Assembly: GCA_040954595.2 (NCBI GenBank)
Contig: CM082578.2
Span: forward strand, 3,906,001 to 3,970,000
Reading direction: 5' to 3'
DNA length: 64,000 nt
Source of the DNA: Balanoglossus misakiensis
Lineage: Eukaryota; Hemichordata
Below, piece after piece: positions 34,740 to 47,148 of the stretch (within the stretch, counting starts at the first letter, position 1; every line of letters begins with the position of its first letter). The translations under genes and the position numbers were made by a program. The notes beneath the pieces are model-generated. The model was not told where the DNA came from, did not search any database, and was given only the letters and a program-made list of their open reading frames with translations.

Positions 34740-36455
34740 GGTACACAATGCAATTGATAATATAAGTTGACCCGGAATGAGATATGCACATAATTACTTA
34801 TGCAAAGTGATTAGGTGCTCCATCCCACCAAATGCCAAGGCTCTATCTGCTTATAGGATGCTGAGATATGGGGAAAAGGGTCCAAGGTCCCCTGAGGGAA
34901 ATAAATGTTGACCCCATACTGGTCCATGTCCAAGGAAAACCAAACCCCTAGCCCTATCTGTTTGCCTTTAATTAGGTATGCACATAATTAATGAGTTAAG
35001 CAGTTGGGCTTTTGTATTTTGGTCCCTGTAGTGCTCACTGGCCAACAGACACTTGGATAAAAAACAAAGCCTTAGCCCTATAGGTTAGCCTTGAATTAGA
35101 TATGCAGACAAATGAAGTGTCAAAAGTAGGTTAAAGGTCATTGCCAAAATACCGAAATATTTGGGTCATGTCCTTGCAGCGAAAGTACCTATGTCAATTC
35201 AGAACTGTGGTGCTTTTACAACAGGAGCTATAAGGCATATGCACTTATTATTAGGTTCTTTACAAACTGGGTCAAAGGTCATGTGAAAATTGCCAACCAG
35301 CGAATGCCAAGGCTGTATCTGCTGTGGATACCGAGATATGGGAAAGTAGGTCAAAGGTCACCTGAGGTCTCCCCAAATTTGGGCAAAAAAAATGGACCCA
35401 ATACTAGTCTAGGTCCAACAAAAACCAGACCACTAGCTCTATTGGTTCGCCTAGAATTAGGTATGCGCATAATTAATGAGGTCTTGTGTAAGACTCCATA
35501 TGTGCTCCATCGGCCCCCCAAAAGCCAGGACTCTAACTGCTGTGGATGCTGAGATATGGGAAAGTAGATCAAAGGTCATCCAAGGTCACCAAAAATTTGG
35601 GCATAAAATTTTGAGCCCAGAGTGGGCCATGTCCAACTAAAACCAGACCTCTAGCCCTATTGGTTAGCCTGGAATTTAATGATGTTTCAGAAATAGGTCA
35701 AGGGTCATTGCCAAAATTACCAAAATATTTGTGTCATGTCCTGGCAGCATTGGTACCCATGTCCACAAAATTCATGACTGTGGTGCTTTGACAAGAGGAG
35801 ATATGGGGAATATGCGTGTATAATTAGTTGTTTTAAAACTGGGTCAAAGGTCACGTGAAAATTTCCCCGAAAAATTGTGACAACTTCCTGGCATATGATG
35901 ACTCATATCCAAAAAAAGAATTGCCGTGCTGTCAACATTTTGGCTACAAAACGGAATTTTCATTTTTCAATGGTTTTCCGAAAATCCAACATGGCCGCCA
36001 TAATGATTGACCAATCACAGTGCGCTTTGCAAACTTGATAGACATAGGTTAGGTGACCACATACCCCGAATCCCGTGACTCGGCAATCGCTGGTTCTGGA
36101 GAAGAAGATTTTTAAAGTTTTAAGTAGTTTTTCAGAAAAACAATTGTAGCAAAAAAACGGTATGTGTGACGTCATGATTTCAATTGGGTAAAATGATGGA
36201 CAGAAGGTAGGCTGCCTGCACACCAAATTTGAAGTCGATCGGCCCAGTAGTTTTTGAGAAGGACTCGTTTAACGATTTTCAGGAAATCCAATATGGCCGC
36301 CAGGTCACGTGACTAATTAAATATTCACGAGCCACTGCACGTCTACTCATTGGCCCCTATCACCCTACCAAGTTTCAGCCCCCTAGGTGCTGCCGTTTTC
36401 CAGATCTACCTGGCCGATTTTTGCAGAAGAAGAAGAAGAAGAAGAATAAAGAAGA
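34740..36455 (+). repeat. 5'-truncated 1.43-kb family unit, right array
   Basis: Opens inside a unit (ggaatgagatatgcacataatta) without the GCTGCAAGCAGC start. From about 35283 it matches the unit at 38031-39196 almost base for base. It ends in an AAG-rich tract at 36425-36447. It carries one clear DR1 with a near-perfect third half-site near 35347. Confidence 0.85.
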
Positions 36456-36608
36456 ATTAAAGCTGCGAGCAGCATTGTCGGGCCCAAGCGCTGATCTTGA
36501 ATTATATATGCACAGTATGAATGAGAAGAAACAGAATTTTCTATCGGATGTATTATCTCATGACATAACAAGGATGTGTGTATTTTTGCTGCTGAAATAC
36601 GGTGAAGT

Positions 36609-36631
36609 AGGTCAAAGGTCACCTGAGGTCA
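36609..36631 (+). promoter_or_regulatory. Composite DR1 plus DR4 half-site cluster (representative)
   Basis: Three perfect AGGTCA half-sites in direct orientation with spacers of one base (a) and four bases (cctg). DR1 is the consensus for RXR/HNF4/COUP-type receptors, and DR4 for thyroid-hormone/LXR-type heterodimers. The same arrangement recurs at about 19180 and 38076, and a DR1 plus five-base-spaced version at about 39358. Binding is inferred from motif only. Confidence 0.6.
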
Positions 36632-37886
36632 CCCAACATTTGGGCAATTTTTTTTTACCCATACTGGTCCATGTCCAACAAAAACCAAAACTCTAGCTCT
36701 ATTGGTTCGCCTCTAATTAGGTATGTGCATATTTAGTGAGGTCAGCTTGTGTCACAGGTGACCCAAAAATGTGGCTTTACATTTTGGTCCCATCCTACCA
36801 AATGCCATGGCTGTATCTGCTCTGGATGCTGAGATATGCGAAAGTAGGTCAAAGGTCACCCAAAATTTGGGCAAAAAATTTTGATCCCATACTGGTCCGT
36901 GTCCAACAAAAACCAAACCTCTAGCTCTATTGGTTCGCCTGTAATTAGCTATGCACATAATTAATGAGGTCAGCAGAGGTCAAAGGGATCATGAAAAGTA
37001 GCAAAATATTTTGATCACACACTAATCCACATTCATCAAAAACCAAACGTCTAGCCCTATAGGTTAGCCTGGAATTAGATATGCAGAAATAATAACGTGT
37101 GATAAGTAGGTCAAAGGTCATGTGAAAAATCGCCAAAAAATTGTAACATATTTTAGTCACATGACGATTGATATCCATAAAAAGAATTTGTATGCTATCA
37201 ATTTTTAGACTAGAAAAAGGAATTTCAATTTTTCAATGCTTTTTACAAAATCCAATATGGCCGCCATAATCTTCGACCAATCACAATGCTCTTTGCAAAC
37301 TTGATAGACATCAGTGTAGTGACCATACTCCCCGAATCTTGCGACTCAGTCATCGCCCGTTCTGGAGAAGAAGATTTTTGGAGTTTAACTATGGTTTTTC
37401 TAAAATCCAATATGGCCGCCATAATCTTCGACCAATCACAATGATCTTCGCAAACTTGATAGACATCAGTTAGGTGACCACATACCCCAAACCCCGTGTC
37501 TCGGTTATCACTGGTTCTGGAGAAGAAGATTTTTGAAATTTAAGCCAGATTTCAGAAAAAAAATTGTAGCAAAAAAACTGCAACATTGACAGCAAAATTT
37601 CCAATTACAAAAATGATGGGTAGAAGGTAGTCTACCTGCATGCCAAATTTGAAGTCGATCTGACTTGTAGTTTCTGAGATCTGAGATTTGAATTTTTTCA
37701 GAAAATCCAATATGGCCGCCAGGTCACGTGACTAATTAATTATTCACAAGTCACTGCACATCTACTCATTGACCTTGACCACTGTAGCAAGTTTGAGAAG
37801 TGTACCTGCAGTAGTTTCAGAGATCTCGTTGGCCGAAGAAATTGACACAAGAAAAAAGAAAGAAAGAAAAACCCCAACGAAACCAA

Positions 37887-37920
37887 TAGGGCCCAAGCGC
37901 TTGCGTGCGCTTGGGCCCTA
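37887..37920. other. Perfect hairpin, 14-bp stem, GGGCCCAAGC type
   Basis: Arms TAGGGCCCAAGCGC at 37887-37900 and its exact reverse complement at 37907-37920, with a 6-nt loop. The arm contains the GGGCCCAAGC block found just inside the start of 1.43-kb units. Confidence 0.95.
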
Positions 37921-37939
37921 AATATTCCAACAATAACAA

Positions 37940-37976
37940 TGGGGGCACAAGCCGCCTGAGGGCGCTTGTGCCCCCA
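37940..37976. other. Hairpin, 13-bp stem, GGGGGCACAAGC type
   Basis: Arms TGGGGGCACAAGC at 37940-37952 and reverse complement at 37964-37976. Internal bases can extend the stem with one bulge. The arm matches the GGGGCACAAGCGG block at the start of the next unit (37977) and of the truncated unit at 19085. Confidence 0.9.
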
Positions 37977-39196
37977 ATTAAAGCTGCAAGCAGCGTTGGG
38001 GGGGCACAAGCGGTTCCCATTGTAACCAGCAAATGCCAAGGCTGTATCTGCTGTGGATACCAAGATATGGGAAAGTAGGTCAAAGGTCACCTGAGGTCAC
38101 CCCAAATTTGGGCAAAAATATTGGACCCCATACAAGTCTAGGTCCAACAAAAACAAGACCCCTGGCTCTATTGGTTCGCCTAGAATTAGGTATGCGCATA
38201 ATTAATGAGGTCTTGTGTAAGACTCCATATGTGCTCCATCTGCCACCCAAAAGCCATGACTCTAACTGCTGTGGATGCTGAGCTATGGGAAAGTAGATCA
38301 AAGGTCATCCAAGGTCACGCAAAATTTGGGCATAAAATTTTGACCCCAGAGTGGCCCATGTCCAACTAAAACCAGACCTCTAGCCCTCTTGGTTAGCCTG
38401 GAATTAGATATGCAGAAAAATGATGTTTCAGAAATAGGTCAAGGGTCATTGCCAAAATTACCAAAACATTTGTGCCATGTCCTGGCAGCATTAGTACCCA
38501 TGTCCACAAAATTCATGACTGTGGTGCTTTGACAAGAGGAGGTATGGGGAATATGCATATATAATTAGTTGTTTTAAAACTGGGTCAAAGGTCATGTGAA
38601 AATTACCCCGAAAAATTGTGACAACTTCCGGTCATATGATGACTCATATCCAAAAAAAGAAGTTCTGTGCTGTCAATATTTTGGCTACAAAACGGAATTT
38701 TCATTTTTCAATGGTTTTCCGAAAATCCAACATGGCCGCCATAATGGTCGACCAATCACAGTGCGCTTCGCAAACTTGATAGACATAGGTTAGGTGACCA
38801 CATGCCCCAAATCCCGTGACTCGACAATCGCTGGTTCTGGAGAAGAAGATTTTTAAAGTTTTAAGTAGTTTTTCAGAAAAACAATTGTAGCAAAAAAAAT
38901 TTATGTGTGACGTCATGATTTCAATGGGGTAAAATGATGGACAGAAGGTAGGCTACCTGCACACCAAATTTGAACTCGATCGGCCCAGTAGTTTTTGAGA
39001 AGGACTCGTTTAACGATTTTCAGGAAATCCAATATGGCCGCCAGGTCACGTGACTAATTAAATATTCACGAGCCACTGCACGTCTACTCATTGGCCCCTA
39101 TCACCCTACCAAGTTTCAGCCCCCTAGGTGCAGCGGTTTTCCAGATCTACCTGGCCGAATTTCTCGGAAGAAGAAGAAGAAGAAGAATAAAGAAGA
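37977..39196 (+). repeat. 1.22-kb repeat unit, GGGGCACAAGCGG subtype
   Basis: Starts ATTAAAGCTGCAAGCAGC followed by the GGCACAAGCGG block rather than GGGCCCAAGC. It is shorter than the other units and nearly identical to 35283-36455 over its body. It ends in an AAG-rich tract. Confidence 0.88.
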
Positions 39197-40628
39197 ATTA
39201 AAGCTGCAAGCAGCATTGTCCGGGCCCAAGCTCTATTATCTGATCTGATTATTAGATATGCATATAATTAATGAGTAGAAACATAATGCTGTGTTTTATC
39301 CCATGAAATATCAAGGTTATATCTATGTTTGGTGTTGATATAGTGTTAAGTAGGTCAAAGGTCACCCAGAGGTCACCCACAATTTGGGCAGAAAATTTTG
39401 ATCCATAGTGGTCCATGTCCAACAAAAACCAGACCTCTAGCCCTTTTGGTTAGCCCGGAATTAGGTATGCACATAAATAATGAGTTAAGCAGGTGTCAAA
39501 GGTGACCCAAAACTTTGGCTTTTCATTATGGCCCCATACCTCCAAACGCCAAGGTTGTATCTGCTGTGGATGTCGAGATATGCAAAAGTAGGTCAAAGGT
39601 CACCCGAGGTCACCCAACATTTGGGCAAAACATTTTGACCCCATACTGGTCCATGTATAACAAAAACAAAACCTCTAGGTCTATTGGTTCATCATTAATT
39701 AGGTATGCGCATATTTAATGAGGTCAGCAGAGGTCAAAGGGGTCATGAAAAGTAGCAAAATATTTTGATCACACACTAATCCACATGCATCAAAAACAAA
39801 ACGTCTAGCCCTATAGGTTAGCCTGGAAATAGATATGCAGAAATAATAATGTGTGAAAAGTAGGTCAAAGGTCATGTGAAAAATCGCCAAAAATTTGTAA
39901 CATATTGTAGTCATATGACGATTGATATCCATAAAAAGAATTTGTATGCTATTAATTTTTATACTAGAAAAAGGAATTTTAATTATTCACTGCTTTTTAC
40001 AAAATCCAATATGGCCGCCATAATCTTCGACCAATCACATTCCTCTTCGCAAACTTGATAGACATCTGTTTAATGACCACACACACCAAATCTTGCGACT
40101 CGGTTATCGCCGGTTCTTGAGAAGAAGATTTTTGAAATTTTACTAGGGTTTTTCGAAAATCCAATATGGCCGCCATAATCTTCGACCAATCACAATGATC
40201 TTCGCAAACTTGATAGACATCAGTTAGGTGACCACATACACCAAACCCCGTGTCTCGGTTATCACCGGTTCTGGAGAAGAAGATTTTTGAAATTTAAGTT
40301 AGATTTCAGAAAAAAAATTGTAGCAAAAAAACTGCAACTTTGTCAGCATAATTTCCAATTACAAAAATGATTGACAGACGGTAGTCTACCTGCACGCCAA
40401 ATTTGAAGTTGATCTGACTTGTAGTTTCTGAGATCTGAGATTTGCATTTTTTCAGAAAATCCAAGATGGCCGCCAGGTCATGTGACTAATTAAAAATTCA
40501 TGGGTTCAATGCACGACTACTCATTGACCTTGACCACTGTAGCAAGTTTGAGAACTGTACCTGCAGTGGTGTCTGAGATCTAGAGCGACAAAGAATTGAC
40601 AGAAGAATAAAGAAAGAAGAAAGAAAGA
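39197..40628 (+). repeat. 1.43-kb repeat unit, right array
   Basis: Typical unit: GCTGCAAGCAGC start, GGGCCCAAGC block, several AGGTCAAAGGTCA sites, two CCAATATGGCCGCC blocks with adjoining CCAAT, and an AAAG-rich end. Confidence 0.9.
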
Positions 40629-42116
40629 ATTAAAGCTGCAAGCAGCATTGTCCGGGCCCAAGCTCTATTATCTGATCTGATATTAGATATGCACATAATT
40701 AATGAGTAGAAACATAATGCTCTGTTTTATCCCATGAAATATCAAGGTTATATCTATGTTTGGTGTTGATATAGTGTAAAGCAGGTCAAAGGTCTCCCAG
40801 GGGTCACCCACAATTTGGGCAGAAAATTTTGACCCATAGTGGTCCATGTCCAACAAAAACCAGACCTCTAGCCCTTTTGGTTAGCCTGGAATTAGGTATG
40901 CACATAAATAATGAGTTAAGCAGGTGTCACAGGTGACCCAAAACTTTGGCTTTTCATTATGGCCCCATACCTCCAAACGCCAAGGCTGTATCTGCTGTGG
41001 ATGTCGAGATATGCAAAAGTAGGTCAAAGGTCACCCAAGGTCACCCAACATTTGGGCAAAATATTTTGACCCCATACTGTATAACAAAAACAAAACCTCA
41101 AGGTCTATTGGTTCATCATTAATTAGGTATGTGCATATTTAATGAGGTCAGCAGAGGTCAAAGGGGTCATGAGAAGTAGCAAAATTTTTTGATCACATAC
41201 AAATCCACATACATCAAAAACCAAACTTATAGCCCTATTGGTTAGCCTGGAATTAGATATGCAGAAAAATGATGCGTCAAAAGTAGGTCAAAGGTCATTG
41301 CCAAAATTACCAAAATATTTATAGCTTATTCTTGTCATATGATGATTCATATCAATAAAAAGAATTTCTGTGCTATCAATTATTAGGCTAGAAAATGAAT
41401 TTTTACTTTTTAATCGTTTTTCACAAAATCCAATATGGCCGCCATAATCTTCGACCAATCACATTCATCTTCGCAAACTTGATAGACATCTGTTTAATGA
41501 CCACACACACCAAATCTTGTGACTCGGTTATCGCCGGTTCTTGAGTAGAAGATTTTTCAAATTTTACTAGGGTTTTTCGAAAATCCAATATGGCCGCCAT
41601 AATCTTGGACCAATCACTATGATCTTCGCAAACTTGATAGACATCAGTTAGGTGACCACATACCCCAAACCCCGTGTCTCGGTTATCACCGGTTCTGGAG
41701 AAGAAGATTTTTGAAATTTAGGCCAGATTTCAGAAAAAAAATTGTAGCAAAAAAACGGCAACTTTGTCAGCATAATTTCCAATTACAAAAATGATGGGCA
41801 GAAGGTAGTCTACCAGCATGCCAAATTTGAAGTCGATCTGACTTGCAGTTTCTGAGATCTGAGATTTGCATTTTTTCAGAAAATCCAATATGGCCGCCAG
41901 GTCATGTGACTAATTAAGTAATCACAAGTCACTGCACATCTACTCATTGACCTTGACCACTGTAGCAAGTTTGAGAAGTGTACCTGCAGCAGTGTCTGAG
42001 ATCTCGTTGGCCAAAGAATGGAACCAAGAATAAAGAAAGAAAGACAGAAAAACCCAGACGAAACCAATAGGGCCCAAGCGCTTGCATGCGCTTGGGCCCT
42101 AAAGAAGGAAAGACAG
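40629..42116 (+). repeat. 1.49-kb repeat unit with terminal hairpin, right array
   Basis: Like the preceding unit but ending in the stem-loop 42068-42101 (TAGGGCCCAAGCGC arms, 6-nt loop). One of its DR1 sites has mutated to AGGTCAAAGGTCT near 40785. Confidence 0.9.
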
Positions 42117-43542
42117 ATTAAAGCTGCAAGCAGCATTGTCCGGGCCCAAGCTCTATTATCTGATCTGATTATAAGATATGCACATAATTAATGAGTAGAA
42201 ACATAATGCTGTGTTTTATCCCATGAAATATCAGGGTTATATCTGTTTGGTGCTGATATAGTGTTAAGTAGGTCAAAGGTCACCCAGGGGTCACCCATAA
42301 TTTTGGCAGAACATTTTGACCCATAGTGGTCCATGTCCAACAAAAGCCAGACCTCTAGCCCTTTTGGTTAGCCCGGAATTAGGTATGCACATAAATAATG
42401 AGTAAAGCAGGTGTCACAGGTGACCCAAAACTTTGGCTTTTAATTATGGCCCTATGCCTCCAAACGCCAAGGCTGTATCTGCTGTGGATGTCGAGATATG
42501 CAAAAGTAGGTCAAAGGTCACCCGAGGTCACCCAACATTCGGGCAAAATATTTTGACCCCATACTTGTCCATGTCCAACAAAAACCAAACCTCTAGCTCT
42601 ATTGGTTCGCCCGTAATTAGCTATGCACATAATTAATGAGGTCAGCTGAGGTCAAAGGGGACATGGAAAGTAGCAAAATATTTTGATCACACACTAATCC
42701 ACATGCATCAAAAACCAAATGTCTAGCCCTATTGGTTAGCCTGTAATTAGATATGCAGAAAAATGATGCATCAAAAGTAGGTCAAAGGTCATTGCCAAAA
42801 TTACCAAAATATTTATAGCTTATTCTTGTCATATGATGAGTCATATCCATAAAAAGAATTTCTGTGCTATCAATATTTAGGCTAGAAAGGGAATTTTTAC
42901 TTTTTAATCGTTTTTCACAAAATCCAATATGGCCGCCATAATCTTCGACCAATCACATTCCTCTTCGCAAACTTGATAGACATCTGTTTAATGACCACAC
43001 ACACCAAATCTTGTGACTCAGTTATCGCCGGTTCTTGAGAAGAAGATTTTTGAAATTTTACTAGGGTTTTTCGAAAATCCAATATGGCCGCCTTAATCTT
43101 CGACCAATCACAATGATCTTCGCAAACTTGATAGACCTCAGTTTGGTGACCACATACCCCAAACCGCGTGACTCGGTTATCGCCGGTTCTGGAGAAGAAG
43201 ATTTTTGAAATTTTGACCAGATTTCAGAAAAACAACTGTAGCAAAAAATCTGCAACATTGACAGCAAAATATCCAATTACAAAAATGATGGGCAGAAGGT
43301 ACACTACCAGCACACCAAATCTGAAGTAAATCTGACTTGTAGTTTCTGAGATCTGAGATTTGCATTTTTTCAGAAAATCCAATATGGCCGCCATGTCACG
43401 TGACTAATTAAAAATTCAAGAGTTCAATGCACGACTACCCATTGACTTTGACCACTGTAGCAAGTTTGAGAAGTGTACCTGCAGCGGTGTCTGAGATCTA
43501 GAGCGACAAAGAAATGACACAAGAATAAAGAAAGAAAGAAAG
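42117..43542 (+). repeat. 1.43-kb repeat unit, right array
   Basis: Complete head-to-tail unit of about 1426 bp with the standard start, half-site clusters and AAAG-rich end. Confidence 0.9.
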
Positions 43543-45215
43543 ATTAAAGCTGCAAGCAGCATTGTCCGGGCCCAAGCTCTATTATCTGATCTGATTATTA
43601 GATATGCACATAATTAATGAGTAGAAACATAATGCTGTGTTTTATCCCATGAAATATCAAGGTTATATCTATGTTTGGTGTTGATATAGTGTTAAGTAGG
43701 TCAAAGGTCATCTGAGGTCACCCAAAATTTGGGCAGAAAATTTTGACCCATAGTGGTCCATGTCCAACAAAAACCAGACATCTAGCCCTTTTGGTTAGCC
43801 CGGAATTAGGTATGCACATAAATAATGAGTAAAGAAGGTGTCACAGGTGACCCAAAACTTTGGCTTTTCATTATGGCCCCATACCTCCAAATGCCAAGAC
43901 TGTACCTGCTTTGGATGCCGATATATGCAAAAGTAGGTCAAAGGTCATCTGACTTCATCCAAAATTTGGGCAGAAAATTTTGACCCATAGTGGTCCATGT
44001 CCAACAAAAACCAGACATCTAGCCCTTTTGGTTAGCCCGGAATTAGGTATGCACATAAATAATGAGTAAAGCAGGTGTCACAGGTGACCCAAAACTTTGG
44101 CTTTTCATTATGGCCCCATACCTCCAAACGCCAAGGCTGTATCTGGTGTGGATGTCGAGATATGCAAAAGTAGGTCAAAGGTCACCCGAGGTCACCCAAC
44201 ATTTGGGCAAAATATTTTGACCCCATACTGGTCCATGTATAACAAAAACAAAACCTCTAAGGTCTATTGGTTGATCATTAATTAGGTATGCGCATATTTA
44301 ATGAGGTCACCAGAGGTCAAAGGGGTCATGAAAAGTAGCAAAATTTTTTGATCACATACAAATCCACATACATCAAAAACCAAACTTATAGCCCTATTGG
44401 GTAGCCTGGAATTAGATATGCAGAAAAATGATGCGTCAAAAGTAGGTCAAAGGTCATTGCCAAAATTACCAAAATATTTATAGCTTATTCTTGGCATATG
44501 ATGATTCATATCCATAAAAAGAATTTCTGTGCTATCAATTTTTAGGCTAGAAAGGGAATTTTTACTTTTTAATTGTTTTTCACAAAATCCAATATGGCCG
44601 CCATAATCTTCGACCAATTACATTCCTCTTCGCAAATTTGATAGACATCTGTTTAATGACCACACACACCAAATCTTGTGACTCAGTTATCGCCGGTTCT
44701 TGAGAAGAAGATTTTTGAAATTTTACTAGGGTTTTACGAAAATCCAATATGGCCGCCATAATCTTCGACCAATCACAATGATCTTCGCAAACTTGATAGA
44801 CATCAGTTAGGTGACCACATACCCAAAACCCCGTGTCTTGGTTTTCACTGGTTCTGGAGAAGAAGATTTTTAAAATTTAAGCCAGATTTCAGAAAAAAAA
44901 TTGTAGCAAAAAACTGCAACTTTGTCAGCATAATTTCTAATTACAAAAATGATGGGCAGAAGGTAGTCTACCAGCTTGCCAAATTTGAAGTCGATCTGAC
45001 TTGTAGTTTCTGAGATCTGAGATTTGCATTTTTTCAGAAAATCCAAGATGGCCGCCAGGTCACGTGACTAATTAAAAATTCAAGGGTTCAATGCACGACT
45101 ACTCATTGACCTTGACCACTGTAGCAAGTTTCAGAAGTGTACCTGCAGCGGTGTCTGAGATCTCGTGGGTCAAAGAATTGACACAAGAATAAAGAAAGAA
45201 AGAAAGTAAAATTCC
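43543..45215 (+). repeat. 1.67-kb repeat unit with internal duplication, right array
   Basis: Last unit of the array. A segment of about 240 bp (cagaaaattttgacccatag..atgcaaaagtagg) is present twice in tandem at about 43735-44170, making the unit longer than its neighbours. It is followed by a cluster of three hairpins. Confidence 0.88.
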
Positions 45216-45370
45216 AACGAAACCAATACGGGCCCAAGCCTGGCTTGGCTTGGGCCCGTAAAAAACCCCAACGAAACCAATAGGGCCCAAGCGCTGGCTT
45301 GCGCTTGGGCCCTAAATATTCCAACAATAACAATGGGGGCACAAGCCGCCTGAGGGCGCTTGTGCCCCCA
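45216..45370. other. Cluster of three hairpins ending the right array
   Basis: Stem-loops at 45227-45260 (14-bp arms TACGGGCCCAAGCC, loop tggctt), 45281-45314 (14-bp arms TAGGGCCCAAGCGC, loop tggctt) and 45334-45370 (13-bp arms TGGGGGCACAAGC). The first two are each preceded by CCAACGAAACCAATA, so they look like small repeated modules. They resemble 37887-37976 and may be termini of the repeat family. Confidence 0.92.
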
Positions 45371-47148
45371 ATAAGTTCAGACACCATTTAATTTCTGAAA
45401 AAGAGGATTAGTGAAATTAAGTTAGCATCTTTCTAAATTGTTTGAACATCCATTTGATACAGTGCATATTTAACACGACAAATACTTAAGAACATATATG
45501 TATTATGAGGACATATCTAGTATACAACAAAGCAAATCTGACCTTGACAAAAGTCTACTTGAATTTTAAAATACAGTTCAGCATATCCTTTAAGACATTT
45601 CTTGTTGTGCACAATTTTAGAAAATCAAACGGGACATAGCATTGACAGAAATAGTCATTAAACGTAATCTGACAACTTGATTGTGTACAAGCCTTAATTG
45701 CAGATCATTTGTTAAAGGTACAAAGTAGCTTTTGTTTGCCCTTTTTGATATCATTCAAGAATACAGAGAGTACCTGCATTAAGTCACTGACTGTGCAATA
45801 TGCTGTCAGTGCATAACCTAAAAAGGGGTCAGTAAATACCCCTTTGCTGTAAGTAAAGTTGTGATTTTGTGTGTGATACGAAATGAATACCTGTACCAAA
45901 GTACGTTTCCTTTTGACAAATAACATTGCCATGGCATTGTACATGGCAGTTATACATGAAAGAATACTACACTCTGAGATCTCATGCCAAGATCCATGTG
46001 GTCTAAATAGTTTGCAACACTGGCTATATATTCAAATACATGGATAAAAGTTTAGCACACAGTGGAAAACTGGGTGGACATCATAAATTATTTATGTGAA
46101 TGTTCAATCTTGTATGTTGATATACAAGCATAGTTCACCAGTACAGTACTGTACTGGTAAACACAGAGCATTAATCCTTTAAGTCGCTGCACACACACAC
46201 AGTTTATTAGGCTGTTCACAATACTCAGAACGGGTCTGGCTGACCTTTGTCCGGACAATTTTTGTCCCAGTTGAATGGGTTAGTTTGTATCCTACTCTGG
46301 TCCGACTCTGGTTCCACTACGGTGTGTGTGGACACGTTTTGTCCGAATCTGGTCCCAGATTGACATAATAGTGTAGTCCATCGTTTGACAATGAAGAAAA
46401 TCGTATGAACAACCATTAGAGGACCAACATGGTTCTGCTTTATAAGGTGAAAGGTTGGCGAGACACCACTGGCCAGGACTGTGCCAATCACAATGTGAAC
46501 GGGGACTAAAGATTAGCTTGTCTTGTCACAATCATCAGTGACACGTTTTGCCCGGCCATGGGCCCAGATGTGAACCCACCATAAGTAGGGGGGCTGAGGC
46601 TTAGTCCCATGGACAATGGGTTGCGGAGAGGTGTTACAGTAATTCTTTACACCGGCTCCGGTCTGACCGGCAAATGCTGTCTCAAATCTAAGCAATTTCA
46701 GAACCACTAAACACTGTCCACACCTGATTCTTTAAGATGGTATCTGATCTGAGACACTTCAGAACCGTCTTAATGGTGTGTATGTGACCCTATACAGTTT
46801 ACCGTGTTTCAATAAGTCAAACAACAGGTCCAGTTTTGAATATTAAGTCAACACAAAATGAAAATACATAATTATTTGATTGAAACCATTCTTGATAATA
46901 CAAATGACAATTTCAAATCATGTTATAAAATAACTATCTTGACTCAAAATTGGCTATTTACATGGAATACCAAACATCAAGAAACTTATTTCAGAATAAA
47001 AAGTACAACTTAAATTATTTCTATTACTCTCATAATGCAGGCAAATATCTTTACTGTAATAAAAAATCATCCAGTACAATAAGTTGTTCAAAATACAGTA
47101 TTTCACGTTTCTTTTTACAAAATGCAATATATACGCTATACCACACAG
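45371..47148. other. Unassigned non-coding DNA
   Basis: No supported gene. It contains a 22-bp perfect palindrome at 46137-46158 (ACCAGTACAGT and its reverse complement) and a GC-richer stretch at 46190-46800 that could be an old element but has no clear inverted repeats. Confidence 0.55.

Larger units (their letters stand above)
36456..37976 (+). repeat. 1.43-kb repeat unit, right array, with two terminal hairpins
   Basis: Starts ATTAAAGCTGCGAGCAGC and ends with two stem-loops (37887-37920 and 37940-37976). It includes the half-site triplet at 36609-36631: AGGTCA, one base, AGGTCA, four bases, AGGTCA. Its middle contains the variant found beside Helentrons A and C (gtgaccatactccccgaatc). 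Confidence 0.88.

Noticed and set aside
12340-44760. CCATATTGG as a serum response (CArG) box
   Set aside because: It has only five A/T bases between CC and GG, where the consensus needs six. The YY1-like reading fits better.
46190-46800. A possible DNA transposon with gttcacaat ends
   Set aside because: Only short imperfect inverted similarity was found, with no target duplication or coding remnant.
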